DNA of 14,171 nt from JAMXLO01 sp041487355 (GCA_041487355.1 JBGPND010000133.1:1-14171); one strand, 5' to 3'. Positions 1 to 7,884 are shown, counted from the first letter of the stretch. The notes: generated by a model not told the origin, from the letters alone. Made by a program: numbers and translations.

Positions 1-3000
1 CGTCCCAAGCAGGCTCGCGTCACCCGCGGAACTGCCCAGCAGCAACGGCGTCGTGACCACGCCCGTCGCCACCGTCTCGCCGATCCCGCCGGCCGCGCTC
101 GCCGTCAGTGTCACCGACGTCGTGCCGGTGATCGAGCCGGGTATGCTGATGCTCGGCGCCGTCAGCGCGATCGCCGGCGAGCTGATCGTGCCGCTAACCG
201 TCAGATTGCCGGCATCGATGATCGTCGCACTCGTGGTGGGGCTCACCGTGCCGACAACCGCGAGATCGATGCTGTCGTTCAGCGTGAAGCTGGTTGCGGC
301 GACGTTGCCCAGGTTGCTGACCTTGTTCCCGGCATTCGACAGGTCAACGGCCGTGCCGCTGACACTCAGCGTGCCGATGTTGATCAGCGGCGCCCCCGCG
401 CCGCCGATCGTTCCGCCCGACACAAGCCGGACCGGCAGGTTCTTGGCATCGAACGAGGCGACCGTGTTGATAGCGCCGGCGGTGATGGTGAAGCCGGAGA
501 TGGGGACGGTGACCCCGCCGAGCACGGCGTTGGTGGTCCCTACGCCGGCGAGCGAATCCAGCGCGCTGCCGGTTCCCAGCTTGAAGTTGCTGCCCACGGT
601 ATTGGGCGCGAACTCGAACGTGCCGCCGGTGATCGTTCCGGTGGCATTGATCGTCAGCGCATCGGCCTGGAATGACGCGAGCTTGGCGCCACCTGCCGCG
701 ACCGTGCCAGTGGCGCCGACGGTGATGCCGCCGCCGTTCGATGTCTGCAGATAGACGTTGCCCGATGACGTGAGCGCGCCGCTCACCGTCATCGCGCTGG
801 TGTCGGTCAGCAGGAAGTCACCGATCGCGGTGAACTTGCCTACATTGACCACAGCGTTGTTGGTGCCGAGCAGGCTGACATTGCCGGTCACCGTTCCGGT
901 CAGCGTCGAGGCGATGAGCGTCCCGGTGCTCGCCTCGATGACGTCGCCTGCGGAGGTGTTCAGATCCACCAGCGCGCCCGCCACGCCGAGCGAAGCATTG
1001 CCGTTCAGCGTGATGCCGGCATCGCCGGTCAAGGTGATCGCCGGAGCCTGCACGTCTGCCGCCGTCGCGAGCGTGATCGTGTCGCCGCCCAGCGTTATCG
1101 CCGTCGTCGCCGTGACCGAGCCGGTCACGTTGATCGCCGACCCACTGCCGGACGCTTCCACGTCAATATTGTTGGCGCTGAGCGGACCCGCGACCGTCAG
1201 GCTGCCGCCGACCTTCAGATCGAAGTCGCCGCCGCCCGTCACGGCATAACTGCCGACGTTGGCGATGGTGTTGTTCTTGCCGGCCTTGGTCACGTCGAAC
1301 GAAGTGCTCGTGCCGGTCAGCGTGCCGACATTGGTCAGCGCGTCGCCCGCCGCCCCCTGCGTCACTCCGCCCGCGGTCTGCAGATCGAGCGTCGCGGCAA
1401 TGCCGCCGGCTAGGTTGATGGGCCCAGCGATCGAGATTGCGTTCGATGTCGTTGTCAGCCCGGCCACGGGCACCGTCACCGCGCCGATGCGCAGGAGGTT
1501 CGCGCCGATCCGGCTCAGCGTCGCCTGCGACAACGACAGTCCGCCGGCTCCGCCCAGCGTCACCGCGGTGGCCGCCGTGTTCGGCGCCAGCTCGACGGTG
1601 CCGGCGGTGACTGTTCCGGGGGACGTTATGCTCAGCTTGTCGGCCTGCAATCCGGCGATGCCAGCCGCCCCGGCTGTGACAGTGCCGGTGACGGCAATGC
1701 CGGCTGCTTTGGACGTCTGCAGATAGACGTTGTTGCTGGCGGCGAGGGTGCCTGCCACGGTCACCGCGGCGGTGTTCGACAGCGCGAAGCTGCCGCCGGT
1801 CACGTTGTAATTGCTGATCGTGCCGATCGCGTTTGCCACCTCAATCAGCGTCGAGTCGCCGGCCACGCCCTTTCCGCTCTGCAGGAATGTCGACGTCAGC
1901 ACGCCGCCGGCGGTTTGGCTCACGCCACCCTTGGTGATGTTGCTGAGGTCGAGCACCCCGGTGGTGATGGCGACCCCGTTCAGTGCAACGCCGCCATCGC
2001 CCTGCAGCGTGACCGTCCCGAGTGCCCCGGTCTTGAGGTCGCTGGCCAGCGAGATCTTGCCGTTGGAACCCGCGGTCAGGCCGGCATCGAGCACGATGAA
2101 GCCCGTGCCGGATGCGGTGATCCCCGATCCCGCGCCGATGGTGATGTCTCCGGTATTGGTCTGCAGGATCAGGCCGGCGTCGTTCTTCAGCGTGATCGGT
2201 GTCGTCGCATCGACCACGATCGCGGTCTTCGCCTGCAGGATGATGGTGCCGGTCAGCGAGTCGATTTCGCCGTTGGAGACCTGGTTCTTGGCGGTGTTGG
2301 GGTCGCCGAAGGCGATCGTGCCTGTGGCGTCGAGATTGGCATCCTGATCACCGCCGGTCTTGGCGGCGTTGATGAGTTCCAGATTGTCCGGATCGAGCAG
2401 GATCGTGCCGGTGATGCCCAGCGGTGCCGATACATCGATCGCGCCGGTCAGCGAGAATCCGGTGTCGCCCGACACCTCGACGAACCCGCCGTCGCCTCCG
2501 GACGGACCGCCCTTGGCGGTGATCGTGCCGGCCATGTTGGTGGACTTGGTGGACAGCACCACCACCCGTCCGCCATCGCCCTTGTCCGTGGCATTCGCGC
2601 TGATCTTGGCGCCGCGTTGGATCACCGTGTTGGCGGCGACCACGGTCGGCGTGACGCTCGGCCCGCCCTTGGCGCGATTGAGCGTCGTGCCGATCGCGAT
2701 CACGCCGCCGCCGGCCTTGCCGGATGCATTGATCTGCGCGGTGGAGGCAACGACGACATTGCCAGTCGTGGCGACCTCGATCGCGCCGCCCTTGGTGCCG
2801 GGTGCGAAACCAGGCGCCGAAAGCTGGCCCTCGACGACGATCGATCCGCCGACGCCGTTCAGCGCCACGACGCCGGTCTGCTCGCCCATGCTCGCGGCGC
2901 GGATCGTCCCGCCGGCCTGCACGAGGTTCTGCACGATGCCATCAGCGGCACGCGCGGTGAGCTGCACCGTGCCGCCGTCGGCGATGATGACGCCGGAGTT

Positions 3001-3762
3001 GGTCACCAGCGCGGTCGCCGCATTGCCGTTCCTGTCGAGCGGCGTCTGCGTCACCTGATTTGTGACGTCGAGCGAGAGCAGCCCGTCGCCATACAGGTCG
3101 AGCGTGGCGGTCTTCGCGCCGGCCAGCACGACATGGCCGAGCTTCGCGGTGATCACGCCGGAATTGGCAACCTGCGGCGCCACCAGGGCGGCGAGGCCGG
3201 CTTCCCTGATGGTGATGTTGCCCTGGTTCTCGACGCGGGCGTTCGGGCTGCCCGGCTGGTCGAACTTCATGACTCCGGCCATGAAGTTCTGGTTGCTGAT
3301 GCCGGAGGCGGTGACCAACAGCCCGTTGGCATTGACCTGCGCGCCCTTGTAGAAGGTCACGCCGGACTGGTTCACCAGGATGATCTGGCCGTTGGCGTCG
3401 ATGTGTCCGGCGATCTGCGACGGATCGCCGCCGATGACGCGGTTCAGCGTGACCGAACTGGTCGCGGGCTGATTGAACGTGACGCTCTGCTGGCGGCCGA
3501 CGTCGAAGGTCTTCCAGTCGATTGCGGCGCGCTGGGTGGACTGATTGATCCGCGTGTTGCTGCTGGTCTGGCTGATCGCGGCGGCGCCGGCGACGACGGC
3601 ACCGAGCTTTGGCTGCGCATTCGGCGCGGGTTGCGCGTCGGCGGGCAGCGACAGGACCAGCATCACGGTCGCCTGCAGTGCCGTGCTCATCATCAGGGCG
3701 GGGCGCTTGCGGCGGACGACGCCGAGCAGCCGCACTTCGTTCCTGCGCCGAGCCTTCGCCAT
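1..3762 (-). CDS. TpsA-type filamentous-haemagglutinin-like exoprotein, partial (C-terminus outside window)
   Basis: This is the secreted partner of a two-partner (type Vb) secretion pair, expected to be exported by the Sec system and then through the neighbouring TpsB to the cell surface. The frame is open for all 1254 codons from ATG 3762 to the window edge, so no stop is seen. A Shine-Dalgarno GGAGGGG lies five bases before the ATG. Residues 1-43 form a long basic signal peptide ending in ADA before QPAP. Residues about 57-165 match the haemagglutination-activity/TPS domain (AIDWKTFDVG, VTLNRVIGGDPSQIAGHI, ANGQIILVNQSG). The usual NPNG is NQSG at 131-134. A later GGFVEVSG...LLDPDNLEL block (about 425-458) is typical of this family. 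From about residue 615 the protein is built of long Gly/Thr/Ala/Val-rich repeats, consistent with a beta-helix. I saw no cysteine in the parts translated. The substrate or target (adhesin, haemagglutinin or other) cannot be told without the C-terminus. Confidence 0.93.
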   Translation of the reverse strand, partial: MAKARRRNEVRLLGVVRRKRPALMMSTALQATVMLVLSLPADAQPAPNAQPKLGAVVAGAAAISQTSSNTRINQSTQRAAIDWKTFDVGRQQSVTFNQPATSSVTLNRVIGGDPSQIAGHIDANGQIILVNQSGVTFYKGAQVNANGLLVTASGISNQNFMAGVMKFDQPGSPNARVENQGNITIREAGLAALVAPQVANSGVITAKLGHVVLAGAKTATLDLYGDGLLSLDVTNQVTQTPLDRNGNAATALVTNSGVIIADGGTVQLTARAADGIVQNLVQAGGTIRAASMGEQTGVVALNGVGGSIVVEGQLSAPGFAPGTKGGAIEVATTGNVVVASTAQINASGKAGGGVIAIGTTLNRAKGGPSVTPTVVAANTVIQRGAKISANATDKGDGGRVVVLSTKSTNMAGTITAKGGPSGGDGGFVEVSGDTGFSLTGAIDVSAPLGITGTILLDPDNLELINAAKTGGDQDANLDATGTIAFGDPNTAKNQVSNGEIDSLTGTIILQAKTAIVVDATTPITLKNDAGLILQTNTGDITIGAGSGITASGTGFIVLDAGLTAGSNGKISLASDLKTGALGTVTLQGDGGVALNGVAITTGVLDLSNITKGGVSQTAGGVLTSTFLQSGKGVAGDSTLIEVANAIGTISNYNVTGGSFALSNTAAVTVAGTLAASNNVYLQTSKAAGIAVTGTVTAGAAGIAGLQADKLSITSPGTVTAGTVELAPNTAATAVTLGGAGGLSLSQATLSRIGANLLRIGAVTVPVAGLTTTSNAISIAGPINLAGGIAATLDLQTAGGVTQGAAGDALTNVGTLTGTSTSFDVTKAGKNNTIANVGSYAVTGGGDFDLKVGGSLTVAGPLSANNIDVEASGSGSAINVTGSVTATTAITLGGDTITLATAADVQAPAITLTGDAGITLNGNASLGVAGALVDLNTSAGDVIEASTGTLIASTLTGTVTGNVSLLGTNNAVVNVGKFTAIGDFLLTDTSAMTVSGALTSSGNVYLQTSNGGGITVGATGTVAAGGAKLASFQADALTINATGTITGGTFEFAPNTVGSNFKLGTGSALDSLAGVGTTNAVLGGVTVPISGFTITAGAINTVASFDAKNLPVRLVSGGTIGGAGAPLINIGTLSVSGTAVDLSNAGNKVSNLGNVAATSFTLNDSIDLAVVGTVSPTTSATIIDAGNLTVSGTISSPAIALTAPSISIPGSITGTTSVTLTASAAGGIGETVATGVVTTPLLLGSSAGDASLLGT
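3..1926 (-). repeat. Long tandem repeats within tpsA (about 290-325 residues each)
   Basis: At protein level two successive units can be aligned, and a third begins at the window edge. Unit A runs from about base 1926 to 950 and unit B from about 950 to 90. Matching landmarks are NVYLQTSKAAGI (V at residue 679) against NVYLQTSNGGGI (V at 1003), 972 bases apart. ADKLSITSPGTVTAGTVELAPNT pairs with a clearly similar stretch containing ADALTI and FEFAPNT. VGTLTGTS pairs with VGTLSVSG. The unit starts GGVLTSTFLQS, GTLIASTLTG and GVVTTPLLLG also correspond. The copies have diverged at DNA level, so they are old duplications or are kept by selection on beta-helix structure. Boundaries are approximate because they were aligned by eye. 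Confidence 0.75.
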
Positions 3763-3780
3763 GACCACCCCTCCGTCGTC

Positions 3781-3803
3781 ACGGGCATCGTCGCGATGCC
3801 CGT
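3781..3803 (-). promoter_or_regulatory. Perfect 10-bp hairpin between tpsB and tpsA
   Basis: ACGGGCATCG (3781-3790) and CGATGCCCGT (3794-3803) are exact reverse complements with a three-base loop. The hairpin starts 10 bases after the tpsB stop and ends seven bases before the tpsA Shine-Dalgarno. No T-run follows on the minus strand, so it does not look like an intrinsic terminator. Roles that fit are mRNA processing, 3' protection of the tpsB message or translational control of tpsA; these are inference. Confidence 0.6.
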
Positions 3804-3813
3804 GTCTTGTCGT

Positions 3814-5616
3814 TCAGAAACGCGTCAGTACCCGCCAGTAGAATGCGCCGCCGTACAACGGCGAGACGCCGCTGCCAGGGCTGTTGCCGCCAGTCGGGAA
3901 TCGGTTGAAGCGCGCGAGGCCCTCGAAATCGACCTCGGTGTAGCGCGTGATTTGCATCCGCACGCCGCCGCCCGCCGAATTGATCATCGCGGACTTGTCC
4001 GTCGACAGGTTCTGCCAGGTCTCGCCCCAGTCGTAGAACAGGTAGAACTGGGTGGAGATGTCCAGCGACTTGTCGAACACGCGCGTTTCGAAGCCGGTGT
4101 TGAGCTGTAGCTCGACAGTTGCCGCCAGCGCCTTGTCGCCCGGCACCTGGCCCGCGTAGTAGCCGCGGGTGAAGCGCGCGCCGCCGAGATAGAACTGCTC
4201 CGCCGGCGGCAGGATATTGCCGGACCATTGCCCGGTGAGCAGACCCATCAATGCCACACTGGCGCCTTCCCATGGGGAGAATAGGGTCTGCGTGCGGCTC
4301 GTTTCGAAGTTGATCTTGGTGAAGCCGGTCTGCTCGTCCTGGCGCGGTGCATTCGTCGCGATGCCGTTCGTCGTGGCACCCAGCAGCTTCATTCCCTCGG
4401 AGATCCGGACCGACAGCGCGTTGATCGCGGAGCGTTCGGCGCCCAGCAACGTATCCGACAGCGCGTAATCCTCGCCGAGACGCATGATGCGCAGCGCGTC
4501 ATAACTCGACTGCAGGCGGATGCCGGACGTGGTGGTGCTGATGTTGGAATCCAATGCATCGAACGCGAGATAGACATTCAGCGTCTGCTGCCGCGAGCGG
4601 ATCACCGGGTAGCTCGCCAGCGCGCCAAACACCGTTGTCGTGCCGTCATATCCCGACTGCCCGAGGCTGCCGGTCGGAATGGTCTTGCCGTAGCCGCCAT
4701 AGACACGCGCCTTGAGCCCCGAGGCGCCGATGAACATCTCGGTGGAGGCCTGGCCGAAATTCTGGCTGTTCGGGAAGGTATGGTAGTAGGAGATCTCGGT
4801 CTTCTCGCCGAACTGCGTGAAGCTGTTGAAATCCAGCAAGCCGAGCATCTCGATCGGCCCGGTCTCGTTGAAGGCCCGGTTGTCGAGGGTGGCGAGGCCG
4901 GACACTGCCTGGCGGCTCACCTGGGCGATCAGGTTCAGCGCGCCGGGCTGATCGGGTGAGGGCTCCAGCACGGCGCGCAGACTGACTCCCGGCACGTCCT
5001 GCGCCAGCAGCAGGTAGCGCTCCAGCGTGACCGAATCGATCGGCTGCTTCTCGGTGAGCCGGTTGAGGAAGCGCAGCACCTGGGTGCCGGCCGGGCCGAT
5101 ATCGCCATCCAGCTTGACGCTGGCGATCCGCCCCTCGGTGATCACGAAGCGCAGCCGCCCGTTGGCATCGAGGTTCGCCGAGACGGTGGTGAGCACATAG
5201 CCGTCGGCGCGATAGCGTTGCAGGATCGCCTGACGCGCGGCGTCGATCTGCGGCAGCGGCACCGACGGCCCGACCAGGCCCGCGGTGAGCTGCACGATCT
5301 CAGGCTGCGGATAGGCGGTGACCCCCTCGACGTCGACGCTGCTGACCCGCACCGGCCGGTTTGGCATCTCGGCGCCCGGCGCCGATGGTGGCGGCATGAC
5401 CGTGCCGGGCCCCACGGCAGGCGGCGCCGGCGGCAGGATGCGCGGAACTGGCGAACCCTGCGGCACCGGACTGGTGGCGGGAGGTGCCTGCGCCACTGCC
5501 GGCGCGGTTGCCGCAACCGCGCCCATTAGCATCAGTGCCGCGACAACGCATCGCATGGGTTGCGCAGTGAACTCCGTTTCCCGGCCTTGGCGCTGGCCGA
5601 TTTCCCCAAGGTTCAC
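3814..5616 (-). CDS. TpsB-type outer-membrane transporter (ShlB/FhaC/HecB family)
   Basis: This is the outer-membrane pore of the two-partner system and would recognise the TPS domain of the downstream TpsA and pass it to the surface. The 600-residue length is normal for the family. A signal peptide spans about residues 21-43 (MRCVVAALMLMGAVAATAPAVAQ), then a proline-rich linker to about 88. Two POTRA-like domains follow, about 90-163 (VSSVDVEGVTAYPQPEI...FVITEGRI) and 165-238. The rest is a 16-strand-type beta barrel. FTRGY at 482-486, followed by AGQVPGD, is the conserved loop-6 (V)RGY motif of the Omp85/TpsB superfamily. The protein ends in VLTRF, a terminal-Phe signal for BAM-dependent assembly. 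The start used is GTG 5616, preceded by GGAAGG; ATG 5556 (580 aa) would give a cleaner signal peptide but has a weaker ribosome site. It lies 51 bases upstream of tpsA on the same strand, so an operon is likely. Confidence 0.94.
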   Translation of the reverse strand: MNLGEIGQRQGRETEFTAQPMRCVVAALMLMGAVAATAPAVAQAPPATSPVPQGSPVPRILPPAPPAVGPGTVMPPPSAPGAEMPNRPVRVSSVDVEGVTAYPQPEIVQLTAGLVGPSVPLPQIDAARQAILQRYRADGYVLTTVSANLDANGRLRFVITEGRIASVKLDGDIGPAGTQVLRFLNRLTEKQPIDSVTLERYLLLAQDVPGVSLRAVLEPSPDQPGALNLIAQVSRQAVSGLATLDNRAFNETGPIEMLGLLDFNSFTQFGEKTEISYYHTFPNSQNFGQASTEMFIGASGLKARVYGGYGKTIPTGSLGQSGYDGTTTVFGALASYPVIRSRQQTLNVYLAFDALDSNISTTTSGIRLQSSYDALRIMRLGEDYALSDTLLGAERSAINALSVRISEGMKLLGATTNGIATNAPRQDEQTGFTKINFETSRTQTLFSPWEGASVALMGLLTGQWSGNILPPAEQFYLGGARFTRGYYAGQVPGDKALAATVELQLNTGFETRVFDKSLDISTQFYLFYDWGETWQNLSTDKSAMINSAGGGVRMQITRYTEVDFEGLARFNRFPTGGNSPGSGVSPLYGGAFYWRVLTRF

Positions 5617-5662
5617 GTTTCTGCCTTCCGCCCCGCGCGACCCCGAGGATCGCTCTGGACAC

Positions 5663-5691
5663 AGCTTGGTGAAACGTTACAGGAGCGTCAA
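5663..5691 (-). promoter_or_regulatory. Possible promoter and operator for the tpsB-tpsA operon
   Basis: On the minus strand a TTGACG (5686-5691) is followed after 17 bases by a poor -10 candidate, CAAGCT (5663-5668). Between them is TGAAACGTTACA (5670-5681 on the plus strand), a 12-bp palindrome with one mismatched pair, in the style of a small repressor site. The gap 5617-5876 between olsB and tpsB is the only long non-coding stretch upstream of the TPS genes, so a promoter is expected here. The -10 is weak and this placement is tentative. Confidence 0.25.
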
Positions 5692-5760
5692 TGACCATCA
5701 CGGCCATCCTTGGGTGATTTCCGACCACTGGTGCAAATTCTCCACGATCAAATCTTGCGG

Positions 5761-5779
5761 CCGGCCCTGCAATGGCCGG
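5761..5779 (-). terminator. Weak GC hairpin downstream of olsB
   Basis: CCGGCC (5761-5766) and GGCCGG (5774-5779) form a six-base stem with a seven-base loop, about 98 bases past the olsB stop. On the minus strand it is followed by CCGCAAGATTT, which has only a short T stretch. It could end the fur-olsB transcript before the TPS operon, but the T-run is poor. The rest of 5617-5876 shows no gene. Confidence 0.25.
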
Positions 5780-5876
5780 TCTCGCCGGCGCCCCGGCCCG
5801 GATTCAGGCCATCAGGATCCAGCGGGGCCGACAACCAGGAAGCAGAGCGTGACCAGCAGAGGCGCGCCGGTTCCTG

Positions 5877-6713
5877 TCAGTCCAGCGCGTCGCGCAACTG
5901 GCGCTCGTAGTGGCGGTAGTATTTATCGGTGACCAGGTCGGTCTTCACCACCACGGCGACATCGGTCGTGTTGAACTGCCGATCGATCACCGCGCCGTCG
6001 CCGACGAATCCGCCCAGCCTCAGGTAGCCTTTTACCAGCGGCGGCAATTGCGCCAGCACGCGCTTGGGATCGAGCAGGCCCGGCGGCATGCGCCGCATGT
6101 CCACATAGCGGTGCGGCAGCGCGCGGGGACGCACCGCGGGCGGCGCCAGGTGGTTGTAGTAGAGGTAAGTGAGGTCCTGCGCCAGTGCATCCGGGTCGGT
6201 GCCGTGCAGGCTCGCGCAGCCGAACATCAGATCGATCCGATAATGGAACACGTAAGCCGCGATGCCACGCCACAGCAACTGCATGGCCACGCGGCTGCGA
6301 TAGGCGGCATCGACGCAGTAGCGGCCGAGTTCCAGGATGCGACCCGGAAAATTCACGATCGGCGCAATGTCGTATTCGTCCGCCGAATAAAAGCGGCCGA
6401 GTTTCGCCGCCGCTTCCCGCTGGATCAGCCGATAGGTGCCGACGACCCCTTCGGCTCCGGTACCGATCGCATGATCGACCACCAGCAGGTGATCGGCGAC
6501 CGCGTCGAACACGTCGCGGTCGCGCCGGCTGGCGGCGGTCGCCGCGTCGGACCTCGCCCCCATCTCCTGATAGAACACCCGGTAGCGGAGTGCCTGCACG
6601 GCGTCGATCTCCGCTTGCGTGGCGGCGATTCGCACACCGAGATTGCCTGCGCGGAGTTCGGCGAAAGGGAGGGTTTCGGTCGAGGCTGTCTGGAGTTTCT
6701 GCTCCACCGTCAT
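5877..6713 (-). CDS. olsB: OlsB-like L-ornithine N(alpha)-acyltransferase (GNAT fold)
   Basis: The 278-residue product resembles OlsB, which moves a 3-hydroxyacyl group from acyl-ACP to the alpha-amino group of ornithine, the first step of ornithine lipid synthesis at the inner membrane. The core is a GNAT/acetyltransferase-5 type domain at about residues 27-190. Landmarks are ALRYRVFYQEMGA (41-53), VVGTYRLIQ (90-98), ILELGRYCVDAAYRSR (126-141) and FGCASLHGTDPDALAQ (164-179). It is followed by the family's LPPLVKGYLRLGGFVGDGAVIDRQFNTTDV tail. The ATG overlaps the stop of the upstream fur gene as ATGA, so translational coupling is likely. The partner acyltransferase OlsA is not in the window. 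The family also contains proteins annotated as haemolysin-like, so the substrate is inferred. Confidence 0.85.
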   Translation of the reverse strand: MTVEQKLQTASTETLPFAELRAGNLGVRIAATQAEIDAVQALRYRVFYQEMGARSDAATAASRRDRDVFDAVADHLLVVDHAIGTGAEGVVGTYRLIQREAAAKLGRFYSADEYDIAPIVNFPGRILELGRYCVDAAYRSRVAMQLLWRGIAAYVFHYRIDLMFGCASLHGTDPDALAQDLTYLYYNHLAPPAVRPRALPHRYVDMRRMPPGLLDPKRVLAQLPPLVKGYLRLGGFVGDGAVIDRQFNTTDVAVVVKTDLVTDKYYRHYERQLRDALD

Positions 6714-7279
6714 CGCTCCGCCCTTCCCTGCACCATAGCCGGTTCGGCGGCGGATGCCACCTCGGATCCGCCGTGGCCTGCAAGGGCCGTGGCTGGACCT
6801 GATTGCTGGCCGGATCCGGCCAGCCGCCGCGGCGCATGCTGCCGCCCCGCCCTGTCGCGCCGTGCCACCGCCGGGTCACGCCGGCGGCCGAACAGCTCCA
6901 GACGGAGCGAGACCAGATCGAAGCCGAGCCGCTCGGCAATGGTCTGCATCAATCGCTCGTATTCGGGGTCCTGAAACTCGATGACCTTGCCGGTATCGAC
7001 GTCGATCAGGTGGTAGTGGTGACCGTGCTCCGTCGGCTCGTAGCGCGCGCGGCCGCCGCCGAAATCGCGGCGTTCCAGGATCCCCTTCTCCTCCAGCAGA
7101 CGCACCGTCCGGTAGACGGTGGCGATGGAGATGCGGGCATCGAGCGCGGCGGCACGGCGATACAGTTCCTCGACATCGGGATGGTCGGAAGCCTCCGACA
7201 GGACGCGGGCGATGACGCGACGCTGCCCGGTCATCTTGAGGCCTCGTTCGACGCACAGGCGCTCGATGCGCGATTCCAT
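6710..7279 (-). CDS. fur: Fur-family metal-responsive transcriptional regulator with extended C-terminus
   Basis: This is a Fur/Mur-type repressor that would bind promoters when loaded with iron or manganese. ATG 7279 is preferred because AAGGGA lies six bases upstream; a TTG at 7297 would add six residues without a ribosome site. In that longer numbering the winged-helix domain is about residues 8-88, with the recognition region ISIATVYRTVRLLEEKGIL at 56-74. The ligands are H39, E90, H91, H93, H94, H96 and E107 in PTEHGHHYHLIDVDTGKVIEF. The CxxC structural zinc motif is absent, as usual for the alphaproteobacterial Fur/Mur type. The family normally ends near LELFG (residue 137), but here about 57 further Arg/Ala/Gly-rich residues run to the olsB start. 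The stop overlaps olsB by four bases. Fur versus Mur cannot be settled from sequence alone. Confidence 0.9.
   Translation of the reverse strand: MESRIERLCVERGLKMTGQRRVIARVLSEASDHPDVEELYRRAAALDARISIATVYRTVRLLEEKGILERRDFGGGRARYEPTEHGHHYHLIDVDTGKVIEFQDPEYERLMQTIAERLGFDLVSLRLELFGRRRDPAVARRDRAGRQHAPRRLAGSGQQSGPATALAGHGGSEVASAAEPAMVQGRAER
6805..6824. repeat. Perfect 20-bp palindrome inside the fur 3' end
   Basis: GCTGGCCGGATCCGGCCAGC at 6805-6824 equals its own reverse complement over all 20 bases. It lies in the part of fur that encodes the unusual C-terminal tail, about 90 bases before the olsB start. It could fold into a hairpin in the fur-olsB message or be a remnant of non-coding sequence now read as protein. 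Confidence 0.8.
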
Positions 7280-7444
7280 CGGATCCCTTGCGATCAACCC
7301 AGCCGCCTGGTCACCCAGGCCAGCCCCCCGAAATGCGCAACAGGGGAGCCAGTAGCCCGCCGGCGCCGTCCACGTCGGGACAGCCGTCCGCGGGCGTGCA
7401 CCGGCGTAGCCGATCAGGGTCGGACCTGTCCAATGTCTCGCTCA

Positions 7445-7460
7445 GGCGGCACGCCGCCCG
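7445..7460 (-). terminator. Possible GC hairpin after mucR
   Basis: GGCGG and CCGCC pair around a short loop just downstream of the mucR stop on the minus strand, without a T-run. The rest of the 188-base gap between mucR and fur (7280-7467) shows no gene and no clear promoter that I could defend. Confidence 0.2.
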
Positions 7461-7467
7461 GGAGCAG

Positions 7468-7884
7468 CTACCGCCGTCCGCCGCCGCGGGGCTTGGTGCC
7501 GAGGCCGATCTTCTTGGCCAGCGAGGACCGTTGCTTGGCATAGTCCGGCGCCACCATCGGATAGTCGGGCGTCAAACCCCAGCGCTCCCGGTATTGCTCC
7601 GGTGTCAAATTGTAACCCGTCTTCAGATGCCGTTTCAGCATCTTGAGCTGCTTGCCGTCCTCGAGGCAGACAATATGGTCCGAAAAGACGGATTTCTTCA
7701 CCGGCACCGCCGGCTGCGGCCTTTCCGGCTGGACCGGTTCCTTGCCGACACCGGCCAGCGTCTTGTAGACCTCCTGAATCAGGGACGGCAGCGCATCCGG
7801 CGAAACGGAATTGTTTGATACATGCGCCGAGACGATTTGCGCCGTCAGTCCCAGAACGTTGGTGCTTGCTGGTTGCTCGGCCAT
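7468..7884 (-). CDS. MucR/Ros-family zinc-finger-type transcriptional regulator
   Basis: The 138-residue protein belongs to the alphaproteobacterial MucR/Ros family, DNA-binding regulators of exopolysaccharide, motility and host-interaction genes. ATG 7884 is chosen because AAGGA stands just upstream; a TTG at 7899 would add five residues. The C-terminal half carries the signature: KSVFSDHIVCLEDGKQLKM, then RHLKTGYNLTPEQYRERWGL, then DYPMVAPDYAKQRSSLAKKIGLG (residues 64-129). In Ros the zinc is held by Cys, Cys (Asp in MucR) and two His. Here C73, D76 and H86 are present, but the positions that supply the last His are G90 and Y91. Zinc-free family members are known, so the protein may still work. 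It is divergent from the TusA-like gene, with 95 bases between them. A basic C-terminal tail (KPRGGGRR) may aid DNA contact. Confidence 0.93.
   Translation of the reverse strand: MAEQPASTNVLGLTAQIVSAHVSNNSVSPDALPSLIQEVYKTLAGVGKEPVQPERPQPAVPVKKSVFSDHIVCLEDGKQLKMLKRHLKTGYNLTPEQYRERWGLTPDYPMVAPDYAKQRSSLAKKIGLGTKPRGGGRR

Noticed and set aside
53..3841. Other plus-strand open frames of 60-230 codons across the TPS region
   Set aside because: They are Pro/Ala/Ser/Val-rich frame shadows of tpsA and tpsB, with no family signature and no ribosome sites.
1915..4110. A 731-codon open frame on the plus strand opposite tpsA and the end of tpsB
   Set aside because: It lies codon-for-codon antisense to the well-supported tpsA frame and runs on into the antisense of tpsB, has no recognisable domain, and is rich in Asp, Arg, Gly and His, as expected for the complement of Gly/Thr/Val/Ala-rich GC-rich coding DNA.
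5910..6974. Long plus- and minus-strand alternative frames across olsB
   Set aside because: The olsB frame shows clear family motifs; the others are shadows in GC-rich DNA.
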